A stretch of DNA of 64,000 nucleotides from Eutrema japonicum (Eukaryota > Streptophyta > Magnoliopsida > Brassicales > Brassicaceae), in contig BSQW01000014.1 in NCBI GenBank assembly GCA_030161315.1, forward strand, positions 31,556,545-31,620,544, in the 5' to 3' direction. The notes under the pieces are model-generated. The model was not told the DNA's origin, made no database searches, and saw nothing but the letters and a program-made list of their open reading frames with translations. Of the stretch, positions 33,821-46,138 are shown one piece after another. Position 1 is the stretch's first letter. The number at the start of each line of letters is the position of its first letter. Made by a program: the position numbers and the translations under genes.

Positions 33821-35777
33821 ACTCCCCCAAACTTATTCATTTTCTTGTCCTCAAGCAAACAAACAAGAACAAAGAGAGAGATAGACATGAAGATGAGAGT
33901 TAGGAACTAAAAGTATCACAAGAGGAAATCGAATTCAACGCCCAAGTTTAAAATTCTAGAATGCATAAATTGAGTCTACTCCAAAAGAGTTAGCCATTTC
34001 CATCTCTACATGCATGCATCAAGTTCAAGTCCCAACCTACACAAACGTTCTTATCCTTCAACCCTTTGACATTCATTAATTTTCTATGTGAATCATGCTC
34101 ATGCAAAATCAAATGAACTCGTTTGGCCAAGGGATAAGGTTTTTGAGATGAAGATGATCTCAATCACATGCGGGTATTCCAATACAAGGATCTCTCTAGG
34201 AATGAGCAAACTTTAGCAAAATGCTAAAGGTAAAAGGCAACTTATGCATACAAGGGTGAATTCTCATTTACCAAATGCCTAAGATGTCTCTAAGCCATGA
34301 AGTTCCAAACCTAAACTACCCTTTTCACAAGGCCTTTTGCCTTCATGCATCACACGTTTTTCTTGTTGCTCCACTTCATCTTTTCCTCAAATGGGGGTTT
34401 CTTCTTCACCATTGAACTTGTGGCTTGGTGCTCCTATTTTTTGTTGCTTTAGCTCTTCTCTTTCTTCTTTCTTTGTTTTGCCTCATTTATCATCTTTTGA
34501 TGCATTAGCCAATTTTCGGCTTCTTTCCTTTTTCTTGCACACTTTGAGGCTAATCTAGTTTTAAGAGCTAATCTTATAGCTTGTCACCAACCACTTATCA
34601 TCTTTGCATTCCCCTTTGCTTTGTCCCCATCTTTTCCTTTCCATTCCACCAAATCCCTTTCTTTTCACTCGTCCCAAAATACCCCAAGATTCCCCATCCT
34701 AGCTAACTTAGCCCTAGACTAGCTCCTTGATGTTGGAACTAGATCTACATGAGAATACATCCTTGTCGCCCTAAACCTAACACTTTTTGCCAAGTTTGCT
34801 CGAAAAAAGGCCTCTCCATCACTCACAGAAGTTGTTGGCTAGAAGGGAGGTTAGCTCACGGTGGGGGAACCATTCCAAAAATGGGATATGGCTACTTGGA
34901 TCCACAAGAGTGGTAAAAAGGAAAAAGAAGATACAAGTATGTATATGGTATCCACGAGTCCACTCAAAGATGCATAAACATGATAATTTCAAGTCAGGAC
35001 TAAATTTCTTATTGATAGGGTTGAATTCATTTCACACTTGCTTCATTCAAGACAAGAAAAATCAATGCATGAGATCCAAAGATGGTGCATCCTTACTTTC
35101 AAACTCACTAGTATGCATTAGACAACTATGAACGTGGCCGTTGATCCAATTTCTTAAAATGATACCCTAGCTCAACAATGCTCCCAATACAATATGCAAA
35201 AATGAAAACTAGACTCGATCCTAAATGAAATGCACAAAATTTCAAAAAAATTCAAAATTATTGAAAATGCATGAGACTTAAGTATGCAGAATGGAAAACA
35301 AGATACAAAACACAAGGTTAAATAACGGTCCCTCCCCCAAACTTAAATCACAACGTCTCGGTGTGAAAGAAGTTCAAGAGAGAGACCAAAAACAAAAGAT
35401 GAAATGCAAAGACTCAAAAGGAAAGAAGATACTTACAAAGGAGGAGTGAGATTAGCGAAATGGAGATGGTGAAGAGAGGAGTGTGATACGTTGTGGCTTG
35501 AGCCCTCCTTTCATCACAAATCATGACCTTTGACCCAAAAGACCCTTATTGATGCTTGTTTTGTGTCACTAGCTTGACAAGGGATAGGCTTGGAGAGGTC
35601 CCCAAGGGCGCGTTTAACGTCACTAGCTTGACGGTTGCTTCCTCATTGTCACTCCCTTCATGAAAATCACAAGAAAAGTGAAAAGATTAGCAACAAAAGA
35701 AAATAAAAAGCTCTAGTCTTAAGAAGAATCAAAATCTTAATGATCAATGCTAAACCTCCCCGGCAACGGCGCCAAAT
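33821..35777 (-). other. Internal region of M2
   Basis: No gene. From the right: primer site, the TTAACGTCACTAGCTTGACGG block (35607-35627; reverse complement of the block after gag in A/B), the CGTCTCGGTGTGAAA block (35355), CT-rich stretches, a hairpin and AAGTTTGGGGGAGT at 33821-33834. Homologous to 2009-3712 in M1. Confidence 0.8.
35757..35774 (-). other. Primer-binding site of M2 (tRNA-Asp)
   Basis: On the minus strand TGGCGCCGTTGCCGGGGA, identical to the primer site of A and B, three bases after the 5' LTR end. Confidence 0.92.
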
Positions 35778-37130
35778 TGATAGATATAATTTGTGTTAAG
35801 CTCATATCAATTACTCTAAATACTATGTAGTATAAGAGGTATCGAACCAAAGAGATTAAGATCAATGCACCAAGAATACATGAAACTTCCTAAGCTAGAG
35901 CAAATATTTTTGGGTTTAATATTTTTGAATCAAGAAAATAAAATGCAAGAAAGAAAACAAAGATAGAAGTGTTGGAAAATGAATTAACTATCAAGAAGAT
36001 GATTAATGAACAAACAATGATGATAAATATTGAATTAAACACTATCCTAGAACATGGAATTCACAATTATTACTAATCCACTCTCGTGGCACTAATCACT
36101 TTGTTAATTACCATATCAAGATCAAACTCTCGTTTATGATAAGATGATTAAAAAGCTTTAATCTCCAATTCCACTTAGTTCACTAATCACCCTAGACATC
36201 AACTCTCATTGGCTAGGCATGAAAAGCTCACAAAAGGTTTGGTTCAACCATTTCATCGAACACCTATCGGGCGTGAAATACTTAAGCTTTAGTTTTGATA
36301 TTTGAATCCAAAACTAGCTTTAAGATCAACCTAAGTGAAGGATCTAACAAGATGCAACCTAAATCATCATCATCTAACCATCAAGACAATTAACAAATGA
36401 TGCTAATACACACAATCTATGCTATTCCTTAGGTTAAGATCACTAATTATGACTAATCCTCTCTCAAGGCACTAATCACTTTGCTAATCACTAAATCAAG
36501 ATCAAACTCTCATTTGTGATAAAATGATTAGCAAGCATTGAGATCAACATTCAAATCAACCAATAAACACCTTAAGCAACTACTCTCATAGGTTAAGAAT
36601 GTTTATCTCTACTAAGCTTCTATGGGAATTTCATCGAACACTTGGTGTGCATGATTTTCCCTTTGATCTAAATTGACTCTTCCAAGCCCAATCTAGCACT
36701 AGGATCACTTAGAAAGAAAGGAAAGCAAGGATTACGAACATAAGTAACACAAATAAACCATCAAACTATCAATAATCAAGCATAATCCAAAAACCCAACA
36801 AAAACGTTTAAGGTCTAAATATGAAGAACAAAAGAGAAAAAGACATAAAAATAAAGAAATTGCATAAATAAAATATAGGTTGAAGAATTCTTCTCTAGAA
36901 TGTCATAGATGTGAAGAACAATCGAAATCCCTCAAGAGAGAGAGTTAGGGTCGAGCCCCCACTCTTACAAGAAGAAAACTTAGATCACAAAAATTAGGTT
37001 TAGAGTATTTATAGAAAAAGGGGGCAAACAGGGTCAACCCGAGACAAACCGGGTATTGACACGGTCAAATCTGGGTCGAAGTGGGTCTTGGTGGTCTGTA
37101 CTTTGGCACCGGGTGTGATCTAGGTGGTAT

Positions 37131-39483
37131 TGTAACGTCCCCGTTCCGCAAAGTTACACCGGGCCGATTTGTTTTCGGTTAAGGATGCCCGGAAGGATCG
37201 GGAAGGCTTAGTCAAGGCCGAGAAACGGACCAAAGGACTTAGCCGGGCAAAATGGGAGGGAGTAATCAAGCTAAAGTAGCTGGATGAGCTACAATAGTTG
37301 AGCTACTAGCTGAACCAGCTGGACAAGCTCACCGGCAGCTCAACCTAGCTCGGTAAGTTGGTCAAGTACTGACCCAGCTGGGCGGACTGACAGCTAGGTA
37401 AAGAGCTAGGTGGGAGTGAGGTAGTGTTAGGTCAAGCTGGTTGAGTGGTAACTCAGGTGGTCGACTGGGAAGCTAGCTAGCCGTGGGCAGTTGGTGAGTT
37501 GATCGGCTGGGAAGGTGACCACACGCATCGCGTGTGCGAGGGCGGTTATTTAGTCGAAGGGTCGTGTACATGTTAGGCCAAACAACGCACCCATTTGGCC
37601 AAACAACACACCCATTTGGCCAAACAACGCATATGTTCGACCAGAAGGGGTGACCCTTGGGAAAAGACACCCATCCAGATCCTATATAAGGAGGATGCGT
37701 GATAGAGGGAAGGAGACACCACACACCACGAAATCCACACACACAAAAAGGGGATCTTGCCGAAAGACTAAGGCAATATCTAGAAGAGAGATATTTAGCC
37801 GAGAGTCCAAGGCAATATCGAAAGAAGAGTTAGCCGAGAGAGAGAAAGGCTAGTTTGATCGTGAAGATCGAACCAAGGGGAGTCGGAACGTGGAAATAAG
37901 GATCACGGCAGACAAGTGCCTCAATCCAAACGCGTGGCTAAGGTGAGTGCATTACCGGCGGCATAGTTCGGGTCTAGACTACCGGGTTTCCCGGGGAAGT
38001 CGTATGATCGTTCTGTATGTCCGCGGGATCTAATTATAATCGCACACTTGATATTGCTATTCATGAATCTGTATACGGCCGGGATTACATAATCCTAGCC
38101 GATGGTACACTATAAGTTCATGCGGATTGATATTTAGCCGAATGGGGATCTATTTAGCCGAAGGGAGAATTCCACCGTGGGTCGTAGGCGAGTGACCTGG
38201 AGATCGGGAGAATCCGCCAAGGCTCGGCTAGACTTGAACGGGGAGATTCGGGTCGGCTAAGATATCTTTCCCGGGGAGATTTCTGTCTCGGCTAAGTTGA
38301 CTTACCGAGGGAAATCCGGTTCGGCTAAAATCACTATGCGTGGGGAAAAACATAGATTCTCGGGGAGAATTCTGTATCGGCTAAGATAGATTCTCGGGGA
38401 GAATTCTGTATCGGCCAAGATAGATTCTCGGGGAGAATTCTGTATCGGCTAAGATAGATTCTCGAGGAGAATTCTGTATCGGCTAAGATAGATTCTCGGG
38501 GAGAATTCTATATCAGCTAAGATAGATTCTCGGGGATAATTCTGTATCGGCTAAAATAGATTCTCGGGGAGAATTCTGTATCGGCCAAGATAGATTCCTG
38601 GGGGGAATTCTGTGTCGGCTAAAGTAAACAAAATACGCTCAAGGGAGAAACTCTCGGCAAGAAAGAGAGGAACTCGCCTAAGGCATGCACCACCGGAAAA
38701 GTGAATAGGTGCGAAGTGAAGAGGTGCGATCAACGGATTACGGATCCGGATATGATCCACGGGAAATGGGGGGAACTCGACGGCCCAGCCGAGGGAAGAG
38801 ACTGGTCACGGCAAAGGGTGCATAAGCCGGTAATGGATATGCGCGGATTGTGTAGCCAGATTAAAGGGTTCTCTAACGGTTACTTAGCCATGTGGGGATG
38901 GTTGGTTGAATGGCTAAGTACCGAAGGGAAGAGTTCATTATCGATTCGGGTAAACGGCGGATGGGATCCGGCAAGGGGCGCGGTCAAGGTGGACAAGCGG
39001 ACTTATCGGACTACAACCAGAATGCGGTTCAAGGAGCAAACGAATTGGATACGGGTAAGTTCACTACCTTGGAACAAATGGATAGTGACTAGCGTATTAC
39101 TAGATGGTTAAGTCTAGGGAATGTATTGCCTTAGGATGCAATACTTGGGCCGAGTCAAAGATTAATCTATAAGCCGAACGGAGGTTTATGGGAACTGTCC
39201 AAAGGCAAAAGATGATCGGACCGGACAAGTACTTGATTGGAATTAAATCAAGGGAAAGAAAAGAAAGGTTTAGATATAAAGAATTCCGCTGCGTATTAAT
39301 AAGAGGTTAAAACAGATCTAGGCTTAAAATGGCTAAGGATAGTCGTAAGATAGATTTGTAAGAAAACTGCCTAAGGAGATATTTGGTTTAAAAATGGGTA
39401 AAAACCAGGAGGTTCGGCTCGGCAACGGCCCGAACTAGGAACGCGTCGTCCGCGGCCTAGGAAGGCCGGGACGGGGTGTTTCA
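37131..39483 (+). mobile_element. Solo LTR, 2353 bp, probably of a chromovirus
   Basis: Starts TGTAACGTCCCCG and ends CGGGGTGTTTCA, with flanks GGTAT (37126-37130) and GGTGT (39484-39488), a 5-bp duplication with one change. The uninterrupted M2 LTR confirms the insertion site. The termini are of the type seen in long LTRs of Tekay/Del-like chromoviruses. No internal domain remains, so it arose by LTR-LTR recombination. The GC-rich interior repeatedly carries CGGCTAA and GCCGAGAG. Confidence 0.85.
38354..38625 (+). repeat. 34-bp tandem repeat, eight units, in the solo LTR
   Basis: Eight head-to-tail units of 34 bp with core ATTCTCGGGGAGAATTCT, itself a near-palindrome (AGAATTCTC / GAGAATTCT arms). 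Unit 8 is the most diverged. There are no spacers and no cas genes. Confidence 0.9.
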
Positions 39484-40642
39484 GGTGTGCTCTGGCCATT
39501 TGAGATTCCTGTCCTGGGACCGCACGGATTGGACCGTATGGAAGGCCCGCGGTGTGGTTGGCCAGTACAAGACACTAGTTTCTCGGCCAGGCGGATACGC
39601 CTTCAGTTAATCGGCCAAAACTCCTGAAACTGACATCCAAATGACCTAAAATCACCTCCAGAAGACTGCTAACTCCTTCCCCTACAACCTCTATGAATAA
39701 CGTAGAAGCTGAATCGGAGTGAAAACCCTTCGTCTGGGTTGATCTTTCAGACATCGTATTTGGAGCAGAACTCGTTTGGATGCCAGACAGACATATCCTT
39801 GCTATATTTGCCACATCTCTTGAACGGCTGATCTGAATGACATGAAACTACTATTAAACGAAAGTCAGCTCGATTTTATATGACTTTCATCAAGACAGCA
39901 TATTAAACTGGGTAAGGGAAGGTTTTCATTTGGCCTGATCTTTGAGTCACTTCGATTGATGCTGTAACTTGGATGTGTGATTGCTGCTGTGTTGGACCGT
40001 GTGGTTTCTGGCCCGTGGAGGTTTCGTCTTTGGGCTGGTTGAGATTCTTGTGCTGGGACCGCATGGATTGGACCGGATGGAAGGCCCGCGGTGTGGTTGG
40101 CCGGTACAAGGCACTAGTTTCTCAACCAGGCGGATACGTCTCCAGTCAAACCGTGGTAACTCTCGAACCACTAGTCTGAATGGCCTGATTCAAACTTCCC
40201 TAGACAGCTAACTCACTCTTCTACAACTTTAATGAAGGTCATCCAAGCTGAGTCAGAACGGAGGGCCTCCGTCCAGCCACGTCTTTTCGATGTATAGGAT
40301 GGACCTTGCACTCTACTTTGGTCCAACTATCCAAATATCATCAATTGCCTCCAAATCACCTAAAAACACTCGAAATGCATGCAAGACTCATATAACTTAA
40401 TGCAAAACACCTAATACTCTAATTGAAATCAAAATGCTATAAAAACTATGCAAGACACATGCATGAGACATATAACAATAACATAAATGCATGCTAAAAG
40501 ATGTAAAATATGGGAATATCAGTTGTCGGGGAGGCAATCGCAACTCGTTCTGCCACACTTTAGAGGTTAGTAAATCGACTCTAGGACAAAGTTTTTCTTT
40601 TTAAATTTCGTTTTTGTTTTTCTTTGTTTCAGTCTTTGAAAC

Positions 40643-41032
40643 ATGGACTCGCCTCTAGAGCGAGATCACCACTACGAGCAGAGTTACTACGACCCATCTT
40701 ATGCTCACTACTCTCACGATTCACACACCAATTGTGATTCGTACTACATGGATCGGAAACCGGCACCGACCAACTACTCTCGAGAACGCTATCCGCATCC
40801 TTACTTCGAGCATCGTTGCCTTCAAGGGGCTACCAATGAGCCTCTCGATGATGAGGAGAACACGAGTCTTCTTCAAGAACTCAGCGAATCTATGCATGAA
40901 GATGAGGGGTACTACGTACTTTCCGAGATCGATGGAGAACCCGTATTCAAATTGGTTAGAAAGAAGGCAACAAATGAAAGTCCCTTGGATTATCAAGCTC
41001 ATGTCATTATAGAAGAACATCAAGGAGAATAA
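40643..41032 (+). CDS. Short acidic ORF of element H, unknown product
   Basis: 129 codons starting 110 bp after the primer site of H, in the place where gag begins in related elements. The N-terminal half is rich in His, Tyr, Ser and Asp (HHYEQSYYDPSYAHYSHDSH) and the C-terminal half is acidic. I do not recognise a gag, protease or zinc-finger domain. It may be the N-terminal remnant of a gag frame; downstream sequence to about 41300 has no long continuation. Confidence 0.35.
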   Translation: MDSPLERDHHYEQSYYDPSYAHYSHDSHTNCDSYYMDRKPAPTNYSRERYPHPYFEHRCLQGATNEPLDDEENTSLLQELSESMHEDEGYYVLSEIDGEPVFKLVRKKATNESPLDYQAHVIIEEHQGE

Positions 41033-43840
41033 GGACATGTTTCTACTCCTGCTCCTCACCACGTTGAGCGTGAGACATACCTCGTGAAGGATGAGACACT
41101 AACGGATGCACTCGAGCCGCCATTGAAGACATTTTTAAGGAGAAGTATCCCGAAAGATTTGACGTTCCATGCTCGATCAAGGTAATAGAATTTTGTGACT
41201 CTCGTTTTATGAACACATGCAGCGGAGATGAACCACTCTTAGACCCTGGAGGAGCCACAAAGAACCTTGAAAACGTTCTAGAAGAAGGTGCACCCGTTAC
41301 ACTAGAGTAAAGCATCAAACCAAATATTTCGACGTGTGAAAGAATCCCTTTCGATGTACACTCTGCCCTTGCTCATAATGAGACGTGATGGAGACTTAAA
41401 TGAAGCCAAGTAGAAGCCAAATATTCCCCTAGGACCAGAAAACATCATTAGAGACAAAGGAGATGACGATTCGAGCAAGTCCGCCCGAGGCACCTCCACT
41501 ACGGTCGCGCCTCCTCGACCCGCGGCCAAACCTCCATTCGCCGCGGGTGTGTGCTCCCAACCCACGGCCAACCTGCTCTCCACCGCGGCTCCGCCCCTTC
41601 AACATGCGGCCAGCCCCTGTTCATCTCAACTCTGACGTTTTGCATCCCAATCCTACTTTGAGCAAGACTTCTTCTCCATCAACACTCAAGCTCTAACCAA
41701 GTCCAGAACTGACCTAGAGCCTACCATCAATGCATAGTGAAACATGGCTCTACCATCCGATAATATCAAAGAAGAAGAAGCATACTCCAAGGAAGCTCCA
41801 AATCTAATTTTTCTATTGTGATCCCGGAGGAGATCACCATCTCGGACTTTATGACAGAAATACCGAGTGGGAATGGCGTGATATGTTCTATACAAAGGAT
41901 TACAAGATTAAATCAGAGAAGACTTGTCGTAAGACACTTTCCTTCTACTACTAAGCTCACCTAGTTACCAACGTCGAGCTAAACGACTTTAAACAAAAGC
42001 GCTCAATGGGAGGCAACCCATTTTAGGTACGTTTTTCTTTTTAGTTTTTCTTTCTTTTTCTACTAACATTTTCTTTTACTTAGTTTCAGCTTTCTAAACA
42101 AATCATAAAAACCCAAAAAAAAATAAAAACCCCGAAAAGATAAAAAGATGGAGACACCGTTCGGAACTGCTCGGTCCATCAAGAACCGCAAGGAAGGACT
42201 TGACCGCAAAAGAAGCTCGACGCCAATGGCCGCGGCTGCAACACTTCTACCCGCGGCCAGCCTTCTGTCGACTCCGTTCGATCCCTGATCGACCCCAAAC
42301 CATCGCCAATCACCCCCACATCCATTCCCATCACCATATCACTATCTACCATTCCCCAATAACCACCATTCCATTTCCAAATCCATTCCCCAACTACATC
42401 CATGTAAGTTTTCTTTTTCCCTTAAACTTTTTCAATTATTTACATCCATATATTTATTCGTCCTTGCCTGATTTATTTCACACTGAAGACAGTGTGATTT
42501 AAGTCTGGGGGAGGATTTCATCCCTTACTAACCACCACTTCTTTTATGTGTCTTTTCATTTTGAATTTTTTGACGTTTTTCCAAAAAAAAATTAAAGTTT
42601 TCTGAAAAGCGTAGGAATACGTTATGAGGGAATGATGAAAGAAATCCATGACGATAACCGACCAGTGTGCTTCTACGTTATCTCCTAGTAACACGCTCTT
42701 TCATAATTTGGTTCTAGACTAGGCGGTAGCTAGAGTTTCTGTTAATGCGAAATCTCCAGAGGAATTTAGATCGTAGAGATTCTCTAGGATGGAATATGCT
42801 AGCTCTATTTTATTTGGACTTAATCTTGACTTAATTTTCTCATCAAAGGTTTAGGGAAAGATAACGAATCATACATTCATGACGTTCTTTCACCTTTTAC
42901 CACTCTTTATCGTACATAAATGGCCAGCTCATCTTTAGTTGGTACCCCACCCGAAACTTAACCTTTGTTCAAACCTCATGAAACTCTCTTTGTGACTTAT
43001 GTGTAGATATGTGCAAAAACGCCAGAGAGGGAGGAACGACACAACTTTCAGTCACTAAAGAAGAAGACTATACGCGATCGGTGGTGGTGAATTCAACAAA
43101 GATGCGAGCTTGGTTATGCCTTGAAAAAACTCAAAATCATGGTAAATTTTCGTGCCCCTAAGACTCTACTTCAATAAAAGGCGTTTCCCCCTTTCGAAAA
43201 AAAAAATCGAAAATAAGTGAAAAGGAAAGAAAACAAGAGCCTTAAAAGAGTTTAGGTTGGTCGAAATGCTTATGATGCATCCATGGTTCGTTTGTGAGAA
43301 ATCTGTCATTCTGAGCCCACAAAAAATTCTAAGTCTGAGGGAATGACATAAAACTTCTGTTTTTGGAGAAAGGAGGAAGTGCAACATTTTTACGCAAGAA
43401 GAAGTGCATGGACATTGTGGTGATCAATAGGTCCTTCCTCTCTTGTTGTTTTGCAAAATATCTTGCACCCTCCGGTGAAATTACGGTAACCCGAAACACT
43501 CTTAACCTCACCTCTAAATGCCTTTAATACCTAGCCTCGATTGTCTTGGTTTAATTCTTTTGATGAGAAACTTACGCCTATACTTAATGAATTTAGAGAG
43601 ATATTTGACCTGATTTTTTGGATTTTGAAAGTTTATATTTCGTATGACGGATACCGTGGACTAGTGTTACAGAAACTTATGGTGAGAATTTTCTAGGCTA
43701 GATTGCGATTGATGTAGTTTGATGGTTATGGTTTAGAAGGACGGTCTCCGAGATTTCTAGTTCCCTATGATTTTTGTTTGATCTTTCCGAGCTTTGGTTT
43801 TGTATTGTTTGAGGAAAAACAAAGTCTAAGTCTAGGGAGT
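41033..43840 (+). other. Non-coding internal region of H
   Basis: No gene recognised. Landmarks: AATGGG-AGGCAA-CCCATT hairpin at about 42005-42022 followed by a GTACGT donor-like site; CACACTG-AAGA-CAGTGTG hairpin with AAGTCTGGGGGAGG at 42479-42514; terminal hairpin-like TTGTTTG-AGGA-AAAACAA and tract ending at 43840. GC-rich CCGCGGCC runs lie at 41510-41610 and 42220-42270. Confidence 0.6.
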
Positions 43841-45515
43841 TGATAACACCGTATTTTTACCCATTCTACTATCTATTTTAGAACACTTTAATAAGTGTTT
43901 CACTTGGTTTTATATAATTTTACTATGATATTTGCATATTTGTAGTTCCAATACTCTTTTCTGGTTCTTTAGGTAAAAACGTCGCAATTTGGAGAAGATC
44001 CAGATTTTGGACAATTTTATATTCGTCATAAGTTTGGCATCGGATGGACTCCTTTTCACCGTCTGATCACAAGAAAATTTGGACTCAAGATAGAAGAGGG
44101 AACTACCTTTCATACCCAATTTGTTTCAAGACAATCCAACGGTTAGATCTCAAGACACACCCAATTAACTGAAGGCATGTACTGCAGTCTCGCGAGCGAA
44201 GCAAGAGAAGAATTGAAGTTTCAAAGCTATAGGCCAACCACCGCGGGTCCAGCACTCCTGGCTGCGGCGAAGACACTCCTGGCCGCTGGTTTAGGCTCTC
44301 CAGCTGCGGCAAAACACTCTTTGGCCGCAGGTTCAAGCCTCGCACCAGTGGTGAAGCAGAAACGGCCCAAGACCATCTATTTCAAAGCCCAACTTCAAGC
44401 CTCTTTGTTTTCTCTTCAAATAAACCCTAAGGTCGACGAAATGAAGAGTGGAAGACCTATAAATATGTGTTCTAAGACAGAATTTCTTAGCCCCCCCCCC
44501 CCCCCCCTCTTGTTACACTTTTAGACTTGTTTTGCACTAAACTTTTGCTCTTGTTCTTTGTCCTTTGTCCTTTGTTTAGGGAGATAGGGATTTCCCTTGA
44601 ACCATTTTGTTTGATTTCTTATCTATTGATTGTGCAATTCAGAAGCTTGATTTTGTCTTGCATGGCCGTGGCTGAGTAGTTTTCTCGTTGGGTATAGGGG
44701 GTTCAAAGGGGCTCTCATAGTTCGAATTTTGATTGAGTTTTTCGACTAGGATACCGATTAGGGTTCTTTCTATCCTTGTTGTTAATACGTTGCTTGACTA
44801 ACCGTCTTAGCAACTGATATTAGGCGTTTTAGAGCCACGAGAGTGGTGAATATAATCGCTTGACCTAGGATAGACGAGCAAATTCGTCGTCGGATTTCGA
44901 AAGTATACTTACGGAGGAGTTGTGGGCGTAAACGACCTTTCAGAGTATCATTCACTTCATGCTCGGGCGGAGACGAAAGCTACCGTCCGAGTAATGAAGT
45001 GAGTAGGTGTGTAGGATTACGGGAGTAGACTACACACAGCATACGTGTTCCAAGTTCAAGAACCCAAGGACGACAAAAAGTCGCTTTAGAAATCCTAGGG
45101 AATTCTCGGTGAAAATCGGCCATGAACCCTAAAGAATTCCCGATTGCCTTACGCTTCGTTAATTGATTTACAACCTCAAAATAATTATTGCTTGCTACTG
45201 TTCACTTAGATTATATTTATTTATTCGGTTAGTTTAGCTTAGTTTAGTCTCGTTCGCCTTCTTATTTTCCCACTTAGTTTAGTTTAGTCTAGTTTGTTAT
45301 AGTTTAAATTCGTAGTCTCGAGTTCATGACAAAACCCTATAAACATATATTTGTCTTAGGTTTATTTACTATACAGTATCTAAGGTCTAGCAGAACAGCA
45401 TTCCCTCCATGTGGATCGATACCTTAAGTACTACAACACACATATGTGCACTTGCAGGCTTTAAGGTTTATAAATTTAAAACCTGAAGTTCCGGAGACGA
45501 ATCCGATTCGCATCA
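43841..45515 (+). repeat. 3' LTR of H
   Basis: Same ends as the 5' LTR. TATAAATA at 44458-44465 and a run of 17 C at 44491-44507. Followed by the CTACT duplication. Confidence 0.9.
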
Positions 45516-45703
45516 CTACTACATAATCAAAGATAAACATTAAAGTATCAACAAACTAATGGAAAGAAGCCGATAAACAACTAGTGAAATCTTAAACAAT
45601 AGTCACTTAATGCAAACACTAATGATCAAGTACTACTACATTCTATTAGAAAAAAGTTTCGAACTTTCACAAATCAAGGAGAGGAGAAGAAGAAAAGTTT
45701 TAC

Positions 45704-45838
45704 CCTCAAACCGTCGGAGAGAATAGAAACGGTGAATAATTTAAATTTGGGAGCCTCAGAGAGAAGCTTGTCATAAGTAGCTTGATCAAACATAACCATG
45801 TTGTTCACTTTCTCCTTCTGCTTTCATTTGCTCCACTT
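45704..45838 (-). pseudogene. RPS25: Ribosomal protein eS25 (RPS25) pseudo-exon
   Basis: Minus-strand exon of 135 bp between AG (45839-45840) and GT (45702-45703). It encodes the middle of plant eS25: KQKEKVNNMVMFDQATYDKL followed by LSEAPKFKLFTVSILSDGLR. A TGA replaces the Gly codon expected after WSK, and several residues differ from the conserved protein. No other exon of the gene was found. It is cut on one side by H and on the other by an LTR start at 45866. The small ribosomal subunit protein itself cannot be made from here. Confidence 0.9.
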
Positions 45839-45865
45839 CTGTTAATTCCAAACAAATACATGGTG

Positions 45866-46138
45866 TGTTGCGTTTTTAACGCATTCTAATTCTTGTTTTG
45901 AATGGTTTTTGAGTCGTCATCGAGTCTTTTTAGTCCCTTTCGAGTCATTACGGGTCAGAAGGCATCTCATGACGGAGTTTGTACTAATGAACGACGAAAG
46001 GCGGTAAATGCATAAAAGAAGGCTGGATCGATCGATCCCATCACTGGATCGATCGATCCCTTGAAGCGTCACAGTTCCAGACCGACTCGACAGACAGATC
46101 GACCGATCTCATGTCTTGGATCGATCGATCCCCTCTAT
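45866..46138 (+). mobile_element. LTR-like fragment with GGATCGATCGATCC palindromes
   Basis: Starts TGTTGCGTTTTTAACGC, has GAGTC-rich U3-like sequence similar in style to the A LTR, and contains four GGATCGATCGATCC-type palindromes at 46025-46132. It joins directly to the broken end of the minus-strand pol fragment, so this is a rearranged element end. Confidence 0.45.

Larger units (their letters stand above)
31440..40521 (-). mobile_element. M2: minus-strand, non-coding Athila derivative (LARD-like)
   Basis: LTRs 31440-33820 (2381 bp, the 3' LTR) and 35778-40521 (the 5' LTR, containing a solo LTR). The interior of 1957 bp has a tRNA-Asp primer site (35757-35774, minus strand) and a polypurine tract (33821-33834) but no coding capacity. 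ATTGC (31435-31439) and GTTGT (40522-40526) are the duplicated target, both aligning to one site in the primer region of H with two later changes. Replication would need proteins of another Athila element, such as M1's autonomous relatives. Confidence 0.9.
35778..40521 (-). repeat. 5' LTR of M2, interrupted by a solo LTR
   Basis: After removal of 37131-39483 and one target copy it has the length of the 3' LTR (about 2.38 kb) and is similar throughout, with scattered substitutions and small indels, showing that M2 is older than A or B. Confidence 0.88.
29759..45515 (+). mobile_element. H: Athila/Tat-like gypsy element without pol, split by M2
   Basis: LTRs 29759-31421 (1663 bp) and 43841-45515 (1675 bp) are clearly diverged. 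CTACT at 29754-29758 and 45516-45520 is the target duplication. Without M2 the element is about 6.7 kb. It has a tRNA-Asp primer site (split), a short acidic ORF, the GGGAGGCAACCCA hairpin (about 42008), an internal hairpin-polypurine module (42480-42514) and a terminal tract (43821-43840). No gag, protease or reverse transcriptase domain is recognisable, so it is a non-autonomous or eroded element. Confidence 0.9.

Noticed and set aside
38354..38625. Regular 34-bp repeats looked like a CRISPR array
   Set aside because: Units are head-to-tail with no unique spacers, in a plant LTR, and no cas genes are present.
32673..40211. Open frames with repeated GLDRMEGPR-like residues in M2
   Set aside because: They lie in the GC-rich middle of both LTR copies, are disrupted differently in each, and have no start context or homology.
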